A stretch of 8,666 nt of DNA from Synechococcales cyanobacterium PMM_0073 (GTDB taxonomy: Bacteria > Cyanobacteriota > Cyanobacteriia > Elainellales > Elainellaceae). Location: assembly GCA_949127695.1 (NCBI GenBank), contig CASBQH010000347.1:1-8666 (forward strand). Direction: 5' to 3'. The translations under genes and the position numbers were made by a program. The notes beneath the pieces are model-generated. The model was not told where the DNA came from and did not search any database. It saw only the letters and a program-made list of their open reading frames with translations. Positions 1-5,666 of this stretch are shown here, piece after piece (positions within the stretch are counted from its first letter, which is position 1; every line of letters begins with the position of its first letter).

Positions 1-646
1 CTGCCTGCACCACCCGGCGGCCATCAATTGTGGTGCGAAAGGCATCAGGGATAATCTGCCGGACTTGCCGCAGCAGGCTGTCGCTGTTGCCCTGTAGCAC
101 CAAGCGATATTTGTAGTCTCTAGAGTTGCTGGCTGAAGGCGGTCGGATACTCGGCACGCGCACGACGGGCTGCACAGACTGACTAATAGGTTGATCTAGC
201 GCCAAAACCTGCGTTTCGGCGTTAAGTCCGTCTAGCAGCTGGGCGATCGCTTCGGCCTCTTCCCGTTCGACAAACAGCCCTGCCTGAATTACCCGTCTGC
301 CGTCCAGGGTGGTGCGAAAGGCATCGGGGACTGTCTGGCGCACCCGACGCAGCAGGATGTCGCTGCTGCCCTGCACAATCAGCCGATATCTGTACGGCTC
401 TCGCTCTAAGCGATTGGGGCTATCTGGACGACTAGGACTATCTGGGCGAGGGCTATCTGAGAAATTTGAGCCACCTGAACGACTGGGGCTGGAACGAGAA
501 CGACCGGGTAGCTCCAGTGCTTGCGCGATTTGGCTAGACCGGTGGCCTTCTGGAGACGACAGCTCAGATGATAGCTCAGTTGCCTTGGCTCCAGAACCGA
601 TGCCAACGGCGGCAATTGCAATAATCAAACCCCAAACAGGACGCAT
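1..646 (-). CDS. Exported tandem SPOR-like domain protein (3' end beyond window)
   Basis: An open frame on the minus strand starts at the ATG complementary to 644-646 and stays open for 215 codons to the left edge, so the C-terminus is missing. Residues 1-23 look like a Sec signal peptide (short basic start, hydrophobic stretch LIIAIAAVGIG, then small residues). Residues 47-83 are a Ser/Pro/Arg-rich linker with repeated DSP-R units. Residues 85-150 form one SPOR-like domain (start YRYRLIVQG, core PDAFRTTLDGRRVIQAG) and a second near-identical unit begins at about residue 178 (YKYRLVLQG, PDAFRTTIDGRRVVQA); the DNA copies are 279 nt apart, in frame. SPOR domains bind glycan strands lacking stem peptides, so an envelope or septal role is likely, but the specific function is unknown. 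It is divergent from the gas vesicle genes and shows no obvious link to them. The start is supported by a purine-rich GAGAG about 10-15 nt upstream. Confidence 0.82.
   Translation of the reverse strand, partial: MRPVWGLIIAIAAVGIGSGAKATELSSELSSPEGHRSSQIAQALELPGRSRSSPSRSGGSNFSDSPRPDSPSRPDSPNRLEREPYRYRLIVQGSSDILLRRVRQTVPDAFRTTLDGRRVIQAGLFVEREEAEAIAQLLDGLNAETQVLALDQPISQSVQPVVRVPSIRPPSASNSRDYKYRLVLQGNSDSLLRQVRQIIPDAFRTTIDGRRVVQA
243..250. repeat. HIP1 octamer palindrome
   Basis: The sequence GCGATCGC occurs here, inside the SPOR-protein gene. This palindrome is strongly over-represented in many cyanobacterial genomes. It is the only copy I found in the window, so it is weak support for a cyanobacterial origin. 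Confidence 0.5.
410..457 (-). repeat. In-frame short tandem repeat in the SPOR-protein linker
   Basis: Three imperfect units of 15-18 nt encode DSPRP, DSPSRP and DSPNR (residues 64-79 of the minus-strand gene). The unit lengths are multiples of three, so the frame is kept. It lengthens a probably disordered linker between the signal peptide and the first SPOR domain. Confidence 0.7.
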
Positions 647-900
647 TTCTAGCACTCTCTCAAAATGTTCTAGCCTTTGTCTATAATCAGCCCTAATTTG
701 TTCCCTGATGATCTAAAGTCGCTGGTCATCGGTTTAATTTTTACAAAACCGCTAACCGGGAAATACCCTTAAAATATCCAAAAATATCTATACCGATTTA
801 GAGATGCTTCAGAACTTGCCTATTATCTCAGACAACTGCGAGAACCGCACCAAAATTTGGGATAACTAAAGCCAAATTCAGCGATTCATCATTTGAACCT
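647..900. promoter_or_regulatory. Divergent intergenic region between the SPOR gene and the AAA ATPase gene
   Basis: These 254 bases are AT-rich and hold no coding frame I can support. At 680-687 an AT-rich block gives TATAAT on the plus strand (682-687) and TATAGA on the minus strand (685 to 680). The minus-strand hexamer would place a start site about 27 nt before the SPOR-gene ATG. Neither has a convincing -35 box at 16-18 nt. Other AT-rich blocks lie at 764-794 and 818-824. The promoters of both genes are presumably here, but I cannot fix them. Confidence 0.35.
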
Positions 901-2772
901 ATGAGCGAGCTATTTCGAGGATTTGAACAGCTGCTAGAGCTAGCAAAAGCGCTGGAAGACAAACTGGACAGCGGGGAGCTGAAGACTGATATTCAAATCA
1001 ACGCTCGCCCACTCAGCAGCATTCCGCGTCAGGGAGTTCCCCGCAGCAGCAATCCGCCTGCCAGCAATATCGGCACGAGTCGGATGCGCCCTCCCGCATC
1101 GCCCCAGCCAGCCAGCCACCAGCCAGCCAGCCACCAGCCAGCCGCCAGTGCTTCAGATGACGCCCCCACTGGCTCCACCGCATCACTCCGCGATTTGGGC
1201 GGCTTATCTTCAGTTCTGCAAGAATTGCGCGAGCTGGTCGAAATCCCGCTGAAGCGGCCTGAGTTGCTGACCAAACTGGGGCTAGAACCGGCCAAAGGTG
1301 TGCTGTTGGTCGGGCCACCCGGCACTGGCAAAACCCTGACGGCTCGCGCTTTGGCCGAAGATTTGGGCGTCAACTACATTGCCATTGTCGGCCCCGAAGT
1401 CATGGGCAAATACTACGGCGAAGCCGAAGCCCGCCTGCGCGAGATTTTTGAGCGGGCGGCTCGCTCTGCGCCCTGTCTGGTGTTCATTGACGAAATTGAC
1501 AGCCTTGCCCCTGATCGCGCCAAAGTGGAAGGCGAAGTCGAAAAGCGGTTGGTGGCACAGCTTTTGAGCCTGATGGACGGCTTTGCCAAAACCAACGGCG
1601 TGGTTGTGCTGGCTGCCACCAACCGCCCTGATCACCTCGATCCAGCGCTGCGTCGCCCCGGACGGCTCGACCGTGAGGTACAGTTTCGCGTCCCTGATCG
1701 CGAGGGGCGGCTAGAAATCCTCCAGATTCAAACGCGCCTGATGCCGCTTGAGCCCACGGTAGATCTGGCCGTGATTACTGATTTGGCAGTCGGCATGGTG
1801 GGGGCAGACTTAAAGGCGCTCTGCCAAAAAGCGGCCTATACGGCGCTGCGGCGACAGGTGCCTGATTTAAGCGACGTGCCTGCCGAGATCAGCGTCACCC
1901 AGGCCGACTTTTTGCAGGCAATTAAAGCGATCAAGCCCTCGGTGCTGCGCTCGGTTGAAGTCGAATCGCCGCAAACGAGTTGGGCGGAGATTGGCGGCTT
2001 GGAAACCGCAAAACAAACGCTGCAAGAGTCGGTCGAAGGGGCATTGCTCTATCCAGAACTCTATCAGCAAACCGGAGCTAAAGCGCCACGCGGCATTCTG
2101 CTCTGGGGACCCCCCGGCACTGGCAAAACGCTGCTGGCTAAAGCAGTCGCCTCCCAAGCCCGCGCCAATTTTATTGCGGTGAGCGGATCAGATCTGATGA
2201 GTCGCTGGGTGGGAGCCGCCGAGCAGGCCGTGCGCGAGCTGTTTACTAAAGCTAGACAGGCAGCGCCCTGCGTGATTTTCATCGATGAAATCGATACGCT
2301 TGCCCCCGCACGCGGCAAATTTCAGGGCGATTCGGGCGTCAGCGACCGGGTTGTGGGGCAGATCCTCACCGAATTGGACGGCCTGCAAGCCTGTCCTAAT
2401 CTGCTGCTGATTGGAGCCACCAACCGCCCCGATGCGCTTGACCCGGCTCTGCTGCGCGCCGGACGGCTAGATCTTCAGCTGAAGATTGACCTGCCGGATC
2501 AGGCCAGCCGCCTGTCAATTTTGCAGGTTCACAACAGCGATCGGCCTTTGGTTGCGGTGGATCTCGCCGTCTGGGCTAATCAAACTGAGGGCTGGAATGG
2601 GGCTGACTTGGCGCTGCTCAGCAATCAGGCGGCGCTGGAGGCGATTCGCAAATATCGGGCTCAAGCCGCTGCTGAGGCTGAGGCAATTCAGATTACGATG
2701 GCGGATTTTGCTGTCGCGCATCAGATGCTGACTAACCAGCGTTCTGCCCGTGCAGCCTCGACGGATATCTGA
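901..2772 (+). CDS. Cdc48/VAT-like ATPase with two AAA modules, gas-vesicle-cluster associated
   Basis: This 623-residue protein has two complete AAA modules. D1 (about 96-345) has Walker A GPPGTGKT (138-145), Walker B LVFIDEID (193-200), sensor-1 Asn241 and arginine fingers Arg252/Arg255. D2 (about 358-605) has Walker A GPPGTGKT (403-410), Walker B VIFIDEID (458-465), sensor-1 ATNRP (506-510) and Arg519/Arg522. Aromatic pore-loop residues are present in both rings (Tyr171-Tyr172, Trp436), so both look able to thread substrate. The N-terminus (1-95) is not a Cdc48 N domain: it is an amphipathic helix (1-24) followed by a low-complexity Pro/Ala/Ser linker. Known relatives unfold or extract proteins from complexes. 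Proximity to gvpA suggests remodelling or turnover of gas vesicle proteins, which is inference. It is transcribed apart from gvpA, since a hairpin terminator follows. The ATG at 901 has no clear Shine-Dalgarno sequence. Confidence 0.93.
   Translation: MSELFRGFEQLLELAKALEDKLDSGELKTDIQINARPLSSIPRQGVPRSSNPPASNIGTSRMRPPASPQPASHQPASHQPAASASDDAPTGSTASLRDLGGLSSVLQELRELVEIPLKRPELLTKLGLEPAKGVLLVGPPGTGKTLTARALAEDLGVNYIAIVGPEVMGKYYGEAEARLREIFERAARSAPCLVFIDEIDSLAPDRAKVEGEVEKRLVAQLLSLMDGFAKTNGVVVLAATNRPDHLDPALRRPGRLDREVQFRVPDREGRLEILQIQTRLMPLEPTVDLAVITDLAVGMVGADLKALCQKAAYTALRRQVPDLSDVPAEISVTQADFLQAIKAIKPSVLRSVEVESPQTSWAEIGGLETAKQTLQESVEGALLYPELYQQTGAKAPRGILLWGPPGTGKTLLAKAVASQARANFIAVSGSDLMSRWVGAAEQAVRELFTKARQAAPCVIFIDEIDTLAPARGKFQGDSGVSDRVVGQILTELDGLQACPNLLLIGATNRPDALDPALLRAGRLDLQLKIDLPDQASRLSILQVHNSDRPLVAVDLAVWANQTEGWNGADLALLSNQAALEAIRKYRAQAAAEAEAIQITMADFAVAHQMLTNQRSARAASTDI
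1105..1146 (+). repeat. 15-nt tandem repeat in the ATPase linker
   Basis: Two perfect 15-nt copies (1105-1119 and 1120-1134) and a partial third encode QPASH-QPASH-QPAA at residues 69-82. Each copy is itself built of CAGC steps. The repeat lies in the low-complexity linker between the N-terminal helix and the first AAA module, where length change should be tolerated. Confidence 0.85.
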
Positions 2773-2793
2773 GTTTTGGTGCTGGCGAATTTT

Positions 2794-2832
2794 ATATCCC
2801 TGCGTCTAGATAGATGCAGGGATATCGATTTT
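2794..2832 (+). terminator. Rho-independent-type terminator after the AAA ATPase gene
   Basis: A perfect 10-bp inverted repeat (ATATCCCTGC at 2794-2803, GCAGGGATAT at 2816-2825) continues inward by four more pairs, one of them G-U, to give a 14-bp stem with a 4-nt AGAT loop. A short T run (2829-2832) follows. It starts 22 nt after the ATPase stop codon. It should separate ATPase transcription from the gvpA operon. The opposite strand lacks a following T run, so it looks one-directional. Confidence 0.75.
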
Positions 2833-2848
2833 AAACGAATCAGCAATT

Positions 2849-2877
2849 TTGAGTCAATGTCAGAGAATAGATATTTG
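2849..2877 (+). promoter_or_regulatory. Weak promoter candidate for the gvpA operon
   Basis: TTGAGT (2849-2854) is followed after 17 nt by TATTTG (2872-2877). The -35 is fair and the -10 is poor (three of six matches). It lies just downstream of the ATPase terminator and would give a leader of about 320 nt. No better sigma-70-type pair is visible between 2833 and 3193. The true gvpA promoter must lie in this interval if the hairpin at 2794 terminates, but this exact placement is doubtful. Confidence 0.25.
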
Positions 2878-2912
2878 ATCTGTTACTAAGCGCTCAAACC
2901 TGGGGAAAATAA

Positions 2913-3199
2913 ATGTATCTCCAAAGGGCGATGCAGTATCAAGACCTGATTCTTCAAGCCTTGTCTGACTGACCTACGGAGTGACTCTGACTCAACTGCC
3001 CCAATACCTAGAGAGCCTTGCAGCAGTTCCGTAGTTTCCCGTAGATGCTGATTTCCAGTTAAAAGAGTTCCGCATTTACGCTGTCTCGGATAGAGGTTTA
3101 ACGACCTATGCTGCTAATAGCAATCGAGCCGAGTTCATTGGACAAGATCGGCAGAAATTGGGGCTAATTTCCTTCACGCAAACTACACAAATTAGGTGA
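2913..3199 (+). pseudogene. Degraded small reading frame upstream of gvpA
   Basis: An ATG at 2913 opens a 19-codon frame (with an inner ATG at 2931, MQYQDLILQALSD) that ends at TGA 2970-2972. Moving back one base at about 2969 continues sense-like coding (LTYGVTLTQLPQYLESLAAVP) up to TAG 3032-3034. The same frame then continues for 54 codons (start FPVDADFQLKEFRIYAVSD) to TGA 3197-3199, just before gvpA. The three pieces read as one protein of about 94 residues with one frameshift and one nonsense change. I do not recognise the family. It may instead be non-coding leader, since no piece has a homologue I can name. The final TGA overlaps the gvpA Shine-Dalgarno sequence. Confidence 0.4.
3194..3198 (+). 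promoter_or_regulatory. Ribosome binding site of gvpA
   Basis: AGGTG lies 7 nt before the gvpA ATG, a good match to the anti-Shine-Dalgarno sequence. It fixes the start at 3206, which also gives the expected MAVEK N-terminus. Confidence 0.75.
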
Positions 3200-3205
3200 T
3201 TTAAC

Positions 3206-3424
3206 ATGGCTGTCGAAAAAGTGAACTCTTCTTCTAGCTTGGCTGAAGTTGTTGACCGCATCTTGGACAAAGGCATTGTGATTGACGCATGGGTGCGGGT
3301 CTCGCTCGTCGGGATTGAACTGCTCTCTGTGGAAGCCCGCGTGGTGATTGCTTCGGTTGAAACCTACCTGAAGTATGCCGAAGCAGTGGGTCTGACCTCT
3401 CAGGCTGCTGTTCCTGCTGCTTAG
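3206..3424 (+). CDS. gvpA: Gas vesicle structural protein GvpA
   Basis: The 72-residue product is a near-canonical cyanobacterial GvpA, the small hydrophobic protein that polymerises into the ribs of the gas vesicle wall. The N-terminus [20 protein letters not shown] and the segments [20 protein letters not shown] and [20 protein letters not shown] contain the conserved helix-strand-strand-helix core. The family is usually 70-71 residues, so it is full length. Compared with the usual cyanobacterial sequence as I remember it, there are mild changes (DAWVRVS for DAWARVS, LLSVEAR for LLAIEAR). It has a good Shine-Dalgarno sequence and is followed by an attenuator-like hairpin, both consistent with very high expression relative to the later genes. 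Only one gvpA copy is present in the window. Confidence 0.98.
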   Translation: MAVEKVNSSSSLAEVVDRILDKGIVIDAWVRVSLVGIELLSVEARVVIASVETYLKYAEAVGLTSQAAVPAA

Positions 3425-3443
3425 TAGATCCCGCATGATCTTT

Positions 3444-3513
3444 AGCGCTGAGGGCGGAGCCGATGACTCCAAGCGCTGTCAAACTCCGCCTCAGCCTTAT
3501 TTAAAGCTTTTTT
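3444..3513 (+). terminator. Attenuator/partial terminator between gvpA and gvpC
   Basis: GCTGAG-G-GCGGAG (3447-3459) pairs with CTCCGCCTCAGC (3484-3495) to give a 12-bp stem with one bulged G and a 24-nt loop. A T6 run (3508-3513) follows after 12 nt, farther than ideal. In other gvp operons abundant gvpA transcripts end after gvpA, so partial termination here is plausible. A competing fold exists: AGCGCT at 3444-3449 with AGCGCT at 3472-3477, enclosing GGAG (3456-3459) with CTCC (3467-3470). It uses the left arm of the terminator stem. Confidence 0.6.
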
Positions 3514-3539
3514 GATTTGGTGTCTCAAACTCGGTTTTT

Positions 3540-3554
3540 AGGAGAATATCGGTG
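3540..3554 (+). promoter_or_regulatory. Ribosome binding site and GTG start of gvpC
   Basis: AGGAG (3540-3544) lies 7 nt before GTG at 3552-3554. No ATG lies at a suitable distance, so GTG is the chosen start. The strong site may offset the rare start codon. Confidence 0.75.
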
Positions 3555-4436
3555 GTCTCTCTCAAACAGACTTGGCAAGAACAGCGGCAGCAGCGGCAGC
3601 AAGAAGTGATTCAGCGGCAGCAGGCAGTGCAGGAAACCCTAGCGCAGTTTCAGCAGGCGCGACAAACTCAGGCCGTTGAACTGCGGCAAGATCTGAAGGC
3701 GTTTCACATTCAGCTCAGCGCTTCGGTAGCAGAACTGCGCCAAGCGATGCAGGCCGAAATCTTGCAGCGCCGAGCTGATGTCAAAGCTGAGCTAGAGGCG
3801 CATCAGCAAACTCGCCTGCAAAATCAGATTCTGCTGATGCAGGAACTCGCGCTATACGTTGAAGGCTTGCAGGCCGAAGTGCGGCAGCAGCTAGTGGAAT
3901 TTGGCGAAGTCCGGCAGGTGCAGGCACAAGAGCTGCGGCAGATGCTGCGCGATGATAAAGCTCGCCGCAGCGCTGAAGTGACCGAATTTTTTGAACAGCT
4001 GGTTGAATTCCGAGCTGAGCTACGCAGCTATTGTGCTGAGCTGCATCAATATGTTTGGGGTGATGCTGCCGCTGAGGCTCTAGCCGAAATGCCGACTGAA
4101 ATACCAGCTGCTGTCAGCGCAGTCTCGATTGCAGCTCCAGAATTAGTTAAGCCGAGTGCAGTCGCTGAGCAGGCATCTGACGAGGCTGCGGCTATGCCTA
4201 CAGTGCGCGTTGTGCCACCGGGCGCTGAGCCAACCGAAACCGAAGTGCTGACCCGCTCAGTGCTGGCCGAGTCTGTCTATACCTACCTGCACGAAACGCA
4301 GGGCGCAACGCTCGCCCAAATTGAATCTGCACTGGCGCTGAACCGCTTCCAGACAGTTGATGCGCTCCGTAGCTTAATCCGCAAAGGCTATGTGACTCAG
4401 CGTAACCAAATCTATCTGATTCAAGACCTGACTTAA
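3552..4436 (+). CDS. gvpC: GvpC-like gas vesicle stiffening protein with C-terminal winged-helix-like domain
   Basis: The 294-residue product is assigned to GvpC from its place between gvpA and gvpN and its helical repeats. Residues 1-168 are Gln/Glu/Arg-rich and fully helical in character. An L-x-x-F/H motif recurs at residues 33, 51, 84, 117 and 153, giving spacings of 18, 33, 33 and 36, close to the 33-residue repeat of known GvpC. Copies such as ARQTQAVELRQDL and VRQVQAQELRQML show it clearly. GvpC clamps the outside of the GvpA shell and raises the pressure it withstands. Residues 170-230 are a Pro/Ala-rich, probably disordered linker with ASDEAA (208-213) and TVRVVP (217-222), motifs also found in the GvpN tail. 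Residues 231-294 look like a winged helix: a long helix, GATLAQIESALALNRFQTVD as helix-turn-helix, then a wing-like VTQRNQIYLI. Classical GvpC has no such domain, so this is unusual. It is translated from GTG. Confidence 0.87.
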   Translation: MVSLKQTWQEQRQQRQQEVIQRQQAVQETLAQFQQARQTQAVELRQDLKAFHIQLSASVAELRQAMQAEILQRRADVKAELEAHQQTRLQNQILLMQELALYVEGLQAEVRQQLVEFGEVRQVQAQELRQMLRDDKARRSAEVTEFFEQLVEFRAELRSYCAELHQYVWGDAAAEALAEMPTEIPAAVSAVSIAAPELVKPSAVAEQASDEAAAMPTVRVVPPGAEPTETEVLTRSVLAESVYTYLHETQGATLAQIESALALNRFQTVDALRSLIRKGYVTQRNQIYLIQDLT

Positions 4437-4462
4437 TGCCTGACTTAATGCCTGACCTGAAT
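4427..4462 (+). repeat. 12-nt tandem repeat over the gvpC stop codon
   Basis: CCTGACTTAATG occurs twice exactly (4427-4438, 4439-4450) and a third, diverged copy follows (4451-4463). The first copy contains the gvpC stop TAA (4434-4436), so the repeat duplicates the stop and a TAATG overlap. Replication slippage is the likely origin. Confidence 0.85.
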
Positions 4463-4492
4463 GCCCTAATTAAATTGAGGATAAACCTGTGA
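4436..4492 (+). CDS. Possible 18-codon micro-ORF bridging gvpC and gvpN
   Basis: The ATG at 4436-4438 overlaps the gvpC stop as TAATG. The frame encodes [18 protein letters not shown] and ends at TGA 4490-4492, overlapping the gvpN GTG start as GTGA. Such an arrangement could carry terminating ribosomes from gvpC to gvpN. It may be a by-product of the 12-nt repeat. There is no recognisable protein family, and a Shine-Dalgarno sequence for the micro-ORF itself is not evident. Confidence 0.25.
   Translation: MPDLMPDLNALIKLRINL
4477..4491 (+). promoter_or_regulatory. Ribosome binding site and GTG start of gvpN
   Basis: GAGG (4477-4480) lies 8 nt before GTG at 4489-4491. This start gives the N-terminus [16 protein letters not shown], which fits the beginning of the GvpN ATPase fold. 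Confidence 0.7.
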
Positions 4493-5661
4493 CGACTGTT
4501 TTGAAGCTCAGCCCCCGACGCTTTGTCAGTACACCTGCTATTGAGCGTGTGGTCAATCGCGCCTATCGCTACTTGCAATCTGGCTTTTCGGTGCATCTGC
4601 GCGGCCCCGCCGGAACCGGAAAAACGACGCTGGCGCTGCATTTAGCCGATCTGCTCACCCAGCCTATGATGCTGCTTTACGGCGACGACGATTACAAAAC
4701 TTCTGACCTAATTGGGAATCAAACTGGATATACGCGCAAGAAAGTAGTTGACAACTATATTCATAGCGTGATGAAGGTAGAAGACGAGCTGCGGCAAAAC
4801 TGGATGGACTCGCGCTTGACGCTAGCCTGCCGCGAAGGATTTACGCTCATCTATGACGAGTTTAACCGCTCTCGCCCAGAAGTAAACAACGTGCTGCTCT
4901 CGGTTTTAGAAGAGAAATTGCTGGTACTGCCACCCAGCAGCAACCGCAACGAATATGTGCGGGTGAGTCCTAAGTTTCGGGCAATTCTCACCTCTAATCC
5001 TGAAGAATATTGCGGCGTACATTCCACCCAAGATGCGCTGCTAGATCGACTGGTGACGATTAGCGTTCCCGAACCGGACGAGCTGACCCAGCAAGAAATT
5101 ATTATTCAAAAAACCGCCATTGATCGCGAAAGCGCAGCCATCATTGTTGAAACGGTGCAGCGGTTTCGTCAGCAAATTCAGGCTGAAAAATCTTCTGGAC
5201 TGCGCTCTTGCTTAATCTTGGCGAAAGTCTGTCAGGAGCATGATATTTTGGCGCTGCCAGAAAATCCTGAGTTTCGAGATATGTGTCAGGATATTTTGCT
5301 ATCGCGCTCCAGTCTGCCGCTGTCAGACTCCACGCAGATGCTGTGGGAAGTCTTCAATACACTGATTAGCGAACATGCAATGCAGCAAGAGTCCATGGCC
5401 GCTGCGCCACAGGTGCGGGTGATTCCGGCAGCTGTAGCCGCGCCAGAAGTGACGCCCAACGCTGCATCTGACGAAGCAGCCGATCTACTAGATCAGTGGC
5501 TGGCCACAGAAGTTGAGTCAGATAGCCTAGCCTCAGCAGATCAGCCAGCCATTGCAGAAACCCCAGAAATTTCAATCCCAGAAATTCAGACCGCCTTACA
5601 GCCCGCTCCCGTTGAGCCGCAGCCCCTACCAGCTATCCCCCAAGCCACCCCACAGGAATAA
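4489..5661 (+). CDS. gvpN: Gas vesicle AAA ATPase GvpN
   Basis: The 390-residue product is GvpN, a MoxR-family AAA ATPase needed for gas vesicles to grow to full size. Walker A GPAGTGKT lies at 39-46, Walker B LIYDEFNR at 120-127 (Asp123, Glu124), sensor-1 LTSNPEE at 167-173, and LLDRL with Arg187 as a likely finger residue. The segment [17 protein letters not shown] (65-81) is typical of the family. The conserved part ends near residue 300. Residues 300-390 are a Pro/Ala/Glu-rich extension, probably disordered, making the protein longer than the usual 300-350 residues or so. It contains QVRVIP (308-313) and ASDEAA (326-331), both close matches to motifs in the GvpC linker. GvpN and GvpC may act together at the growing shell, and the shared motifs could reflect a common partner; this is inference. 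GTG start with a clear ribosome binding site. The stop is 5 nt before gvpJ. Confidence 0.97.
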   Translation: MTTVLKLSPRRFVSTPAIERVVNRAYRYLQSGFSVHLRGPAGTGKTTLALHLADLLTQPMMLLYGDDDYKTSDLIGNQTGYTRKKVVDNYIHSVMKVEDELRQNWMDSRLTLACREGFTLIYDEFNRSRPEVNNVLLSVLEEKLLVLPPSSNRNEYVRVSPKFRAILTSNPEEYCGVHSTQDALLDRLVTISVPEPDELTQQEIIIQKTAIDRESAAIIVETVQRFRQQIQAEKSSGLRSCLILAKVCQEHDILALPENPEFRDMCQDILLSRSSLPLSDSTQMLWEVFNTLISEHAMQQESMAAAPQVRVIPAAVAAPEVTPNAASDEAADLLDQWLATEVESDSLASADQPAIAETPEISIPEIQTALQPAPVEPQPLPAIPQATPQE

Positions 5662-5666
5662 AACTC

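Noticed and set aside
120..190. VVRVP in the SPOR-protein linker as a further copy of the GvpC/GvpN tail motif
   Set aside because: It is an exported protein in a separate transcription unit, the match is four to five residues in a Pro/Val-rich linker, and ASDEAA is absent. Chance is the simpler explanation.
309..686. A 125-codon open frame on the plus strand
   Set aside because: It is antisense to the SPOR-protein gene, whose signal peptide, linker and repeated domain are coherent on the minus strand. The plus-strand translation (Ser/Arg/Leu-rich) resembles no protein and starts inside a SPOR repeat.
682..687. Perfect TATAAT hexamer as a promoter for the ATPase gene
   Set aside because: There is no -35 box at 16-18 nt and it lies more than 200 nt before the start codon; it is kept only as part of a low-confidence intergenic entry.
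1105..1146. CRISPR-like short repeats
   Set aside because: The units are contiguous, 15 nt long, in frame and have no spacers.
1029..1373. Antisense frames over the ATPase linker
   Set aside because: The repeated GWWLAG-type sequence is only the complement of the CAGCC repeat in the linker, not a membrane protein.
3045..3062. Short ATG frame in the gvpA leader
   Set aside because: It is only five codons long in a frame different from the longer degraded reading frame and has no Shine-Dalgarno site.
4198..4641. A 147-codon open frame on the minus strand
   Set aside because: It lies across the gvpC end and the gvpN start, both well supported on the plus strand. It looks like an antisense shadow of GC-biased codons.
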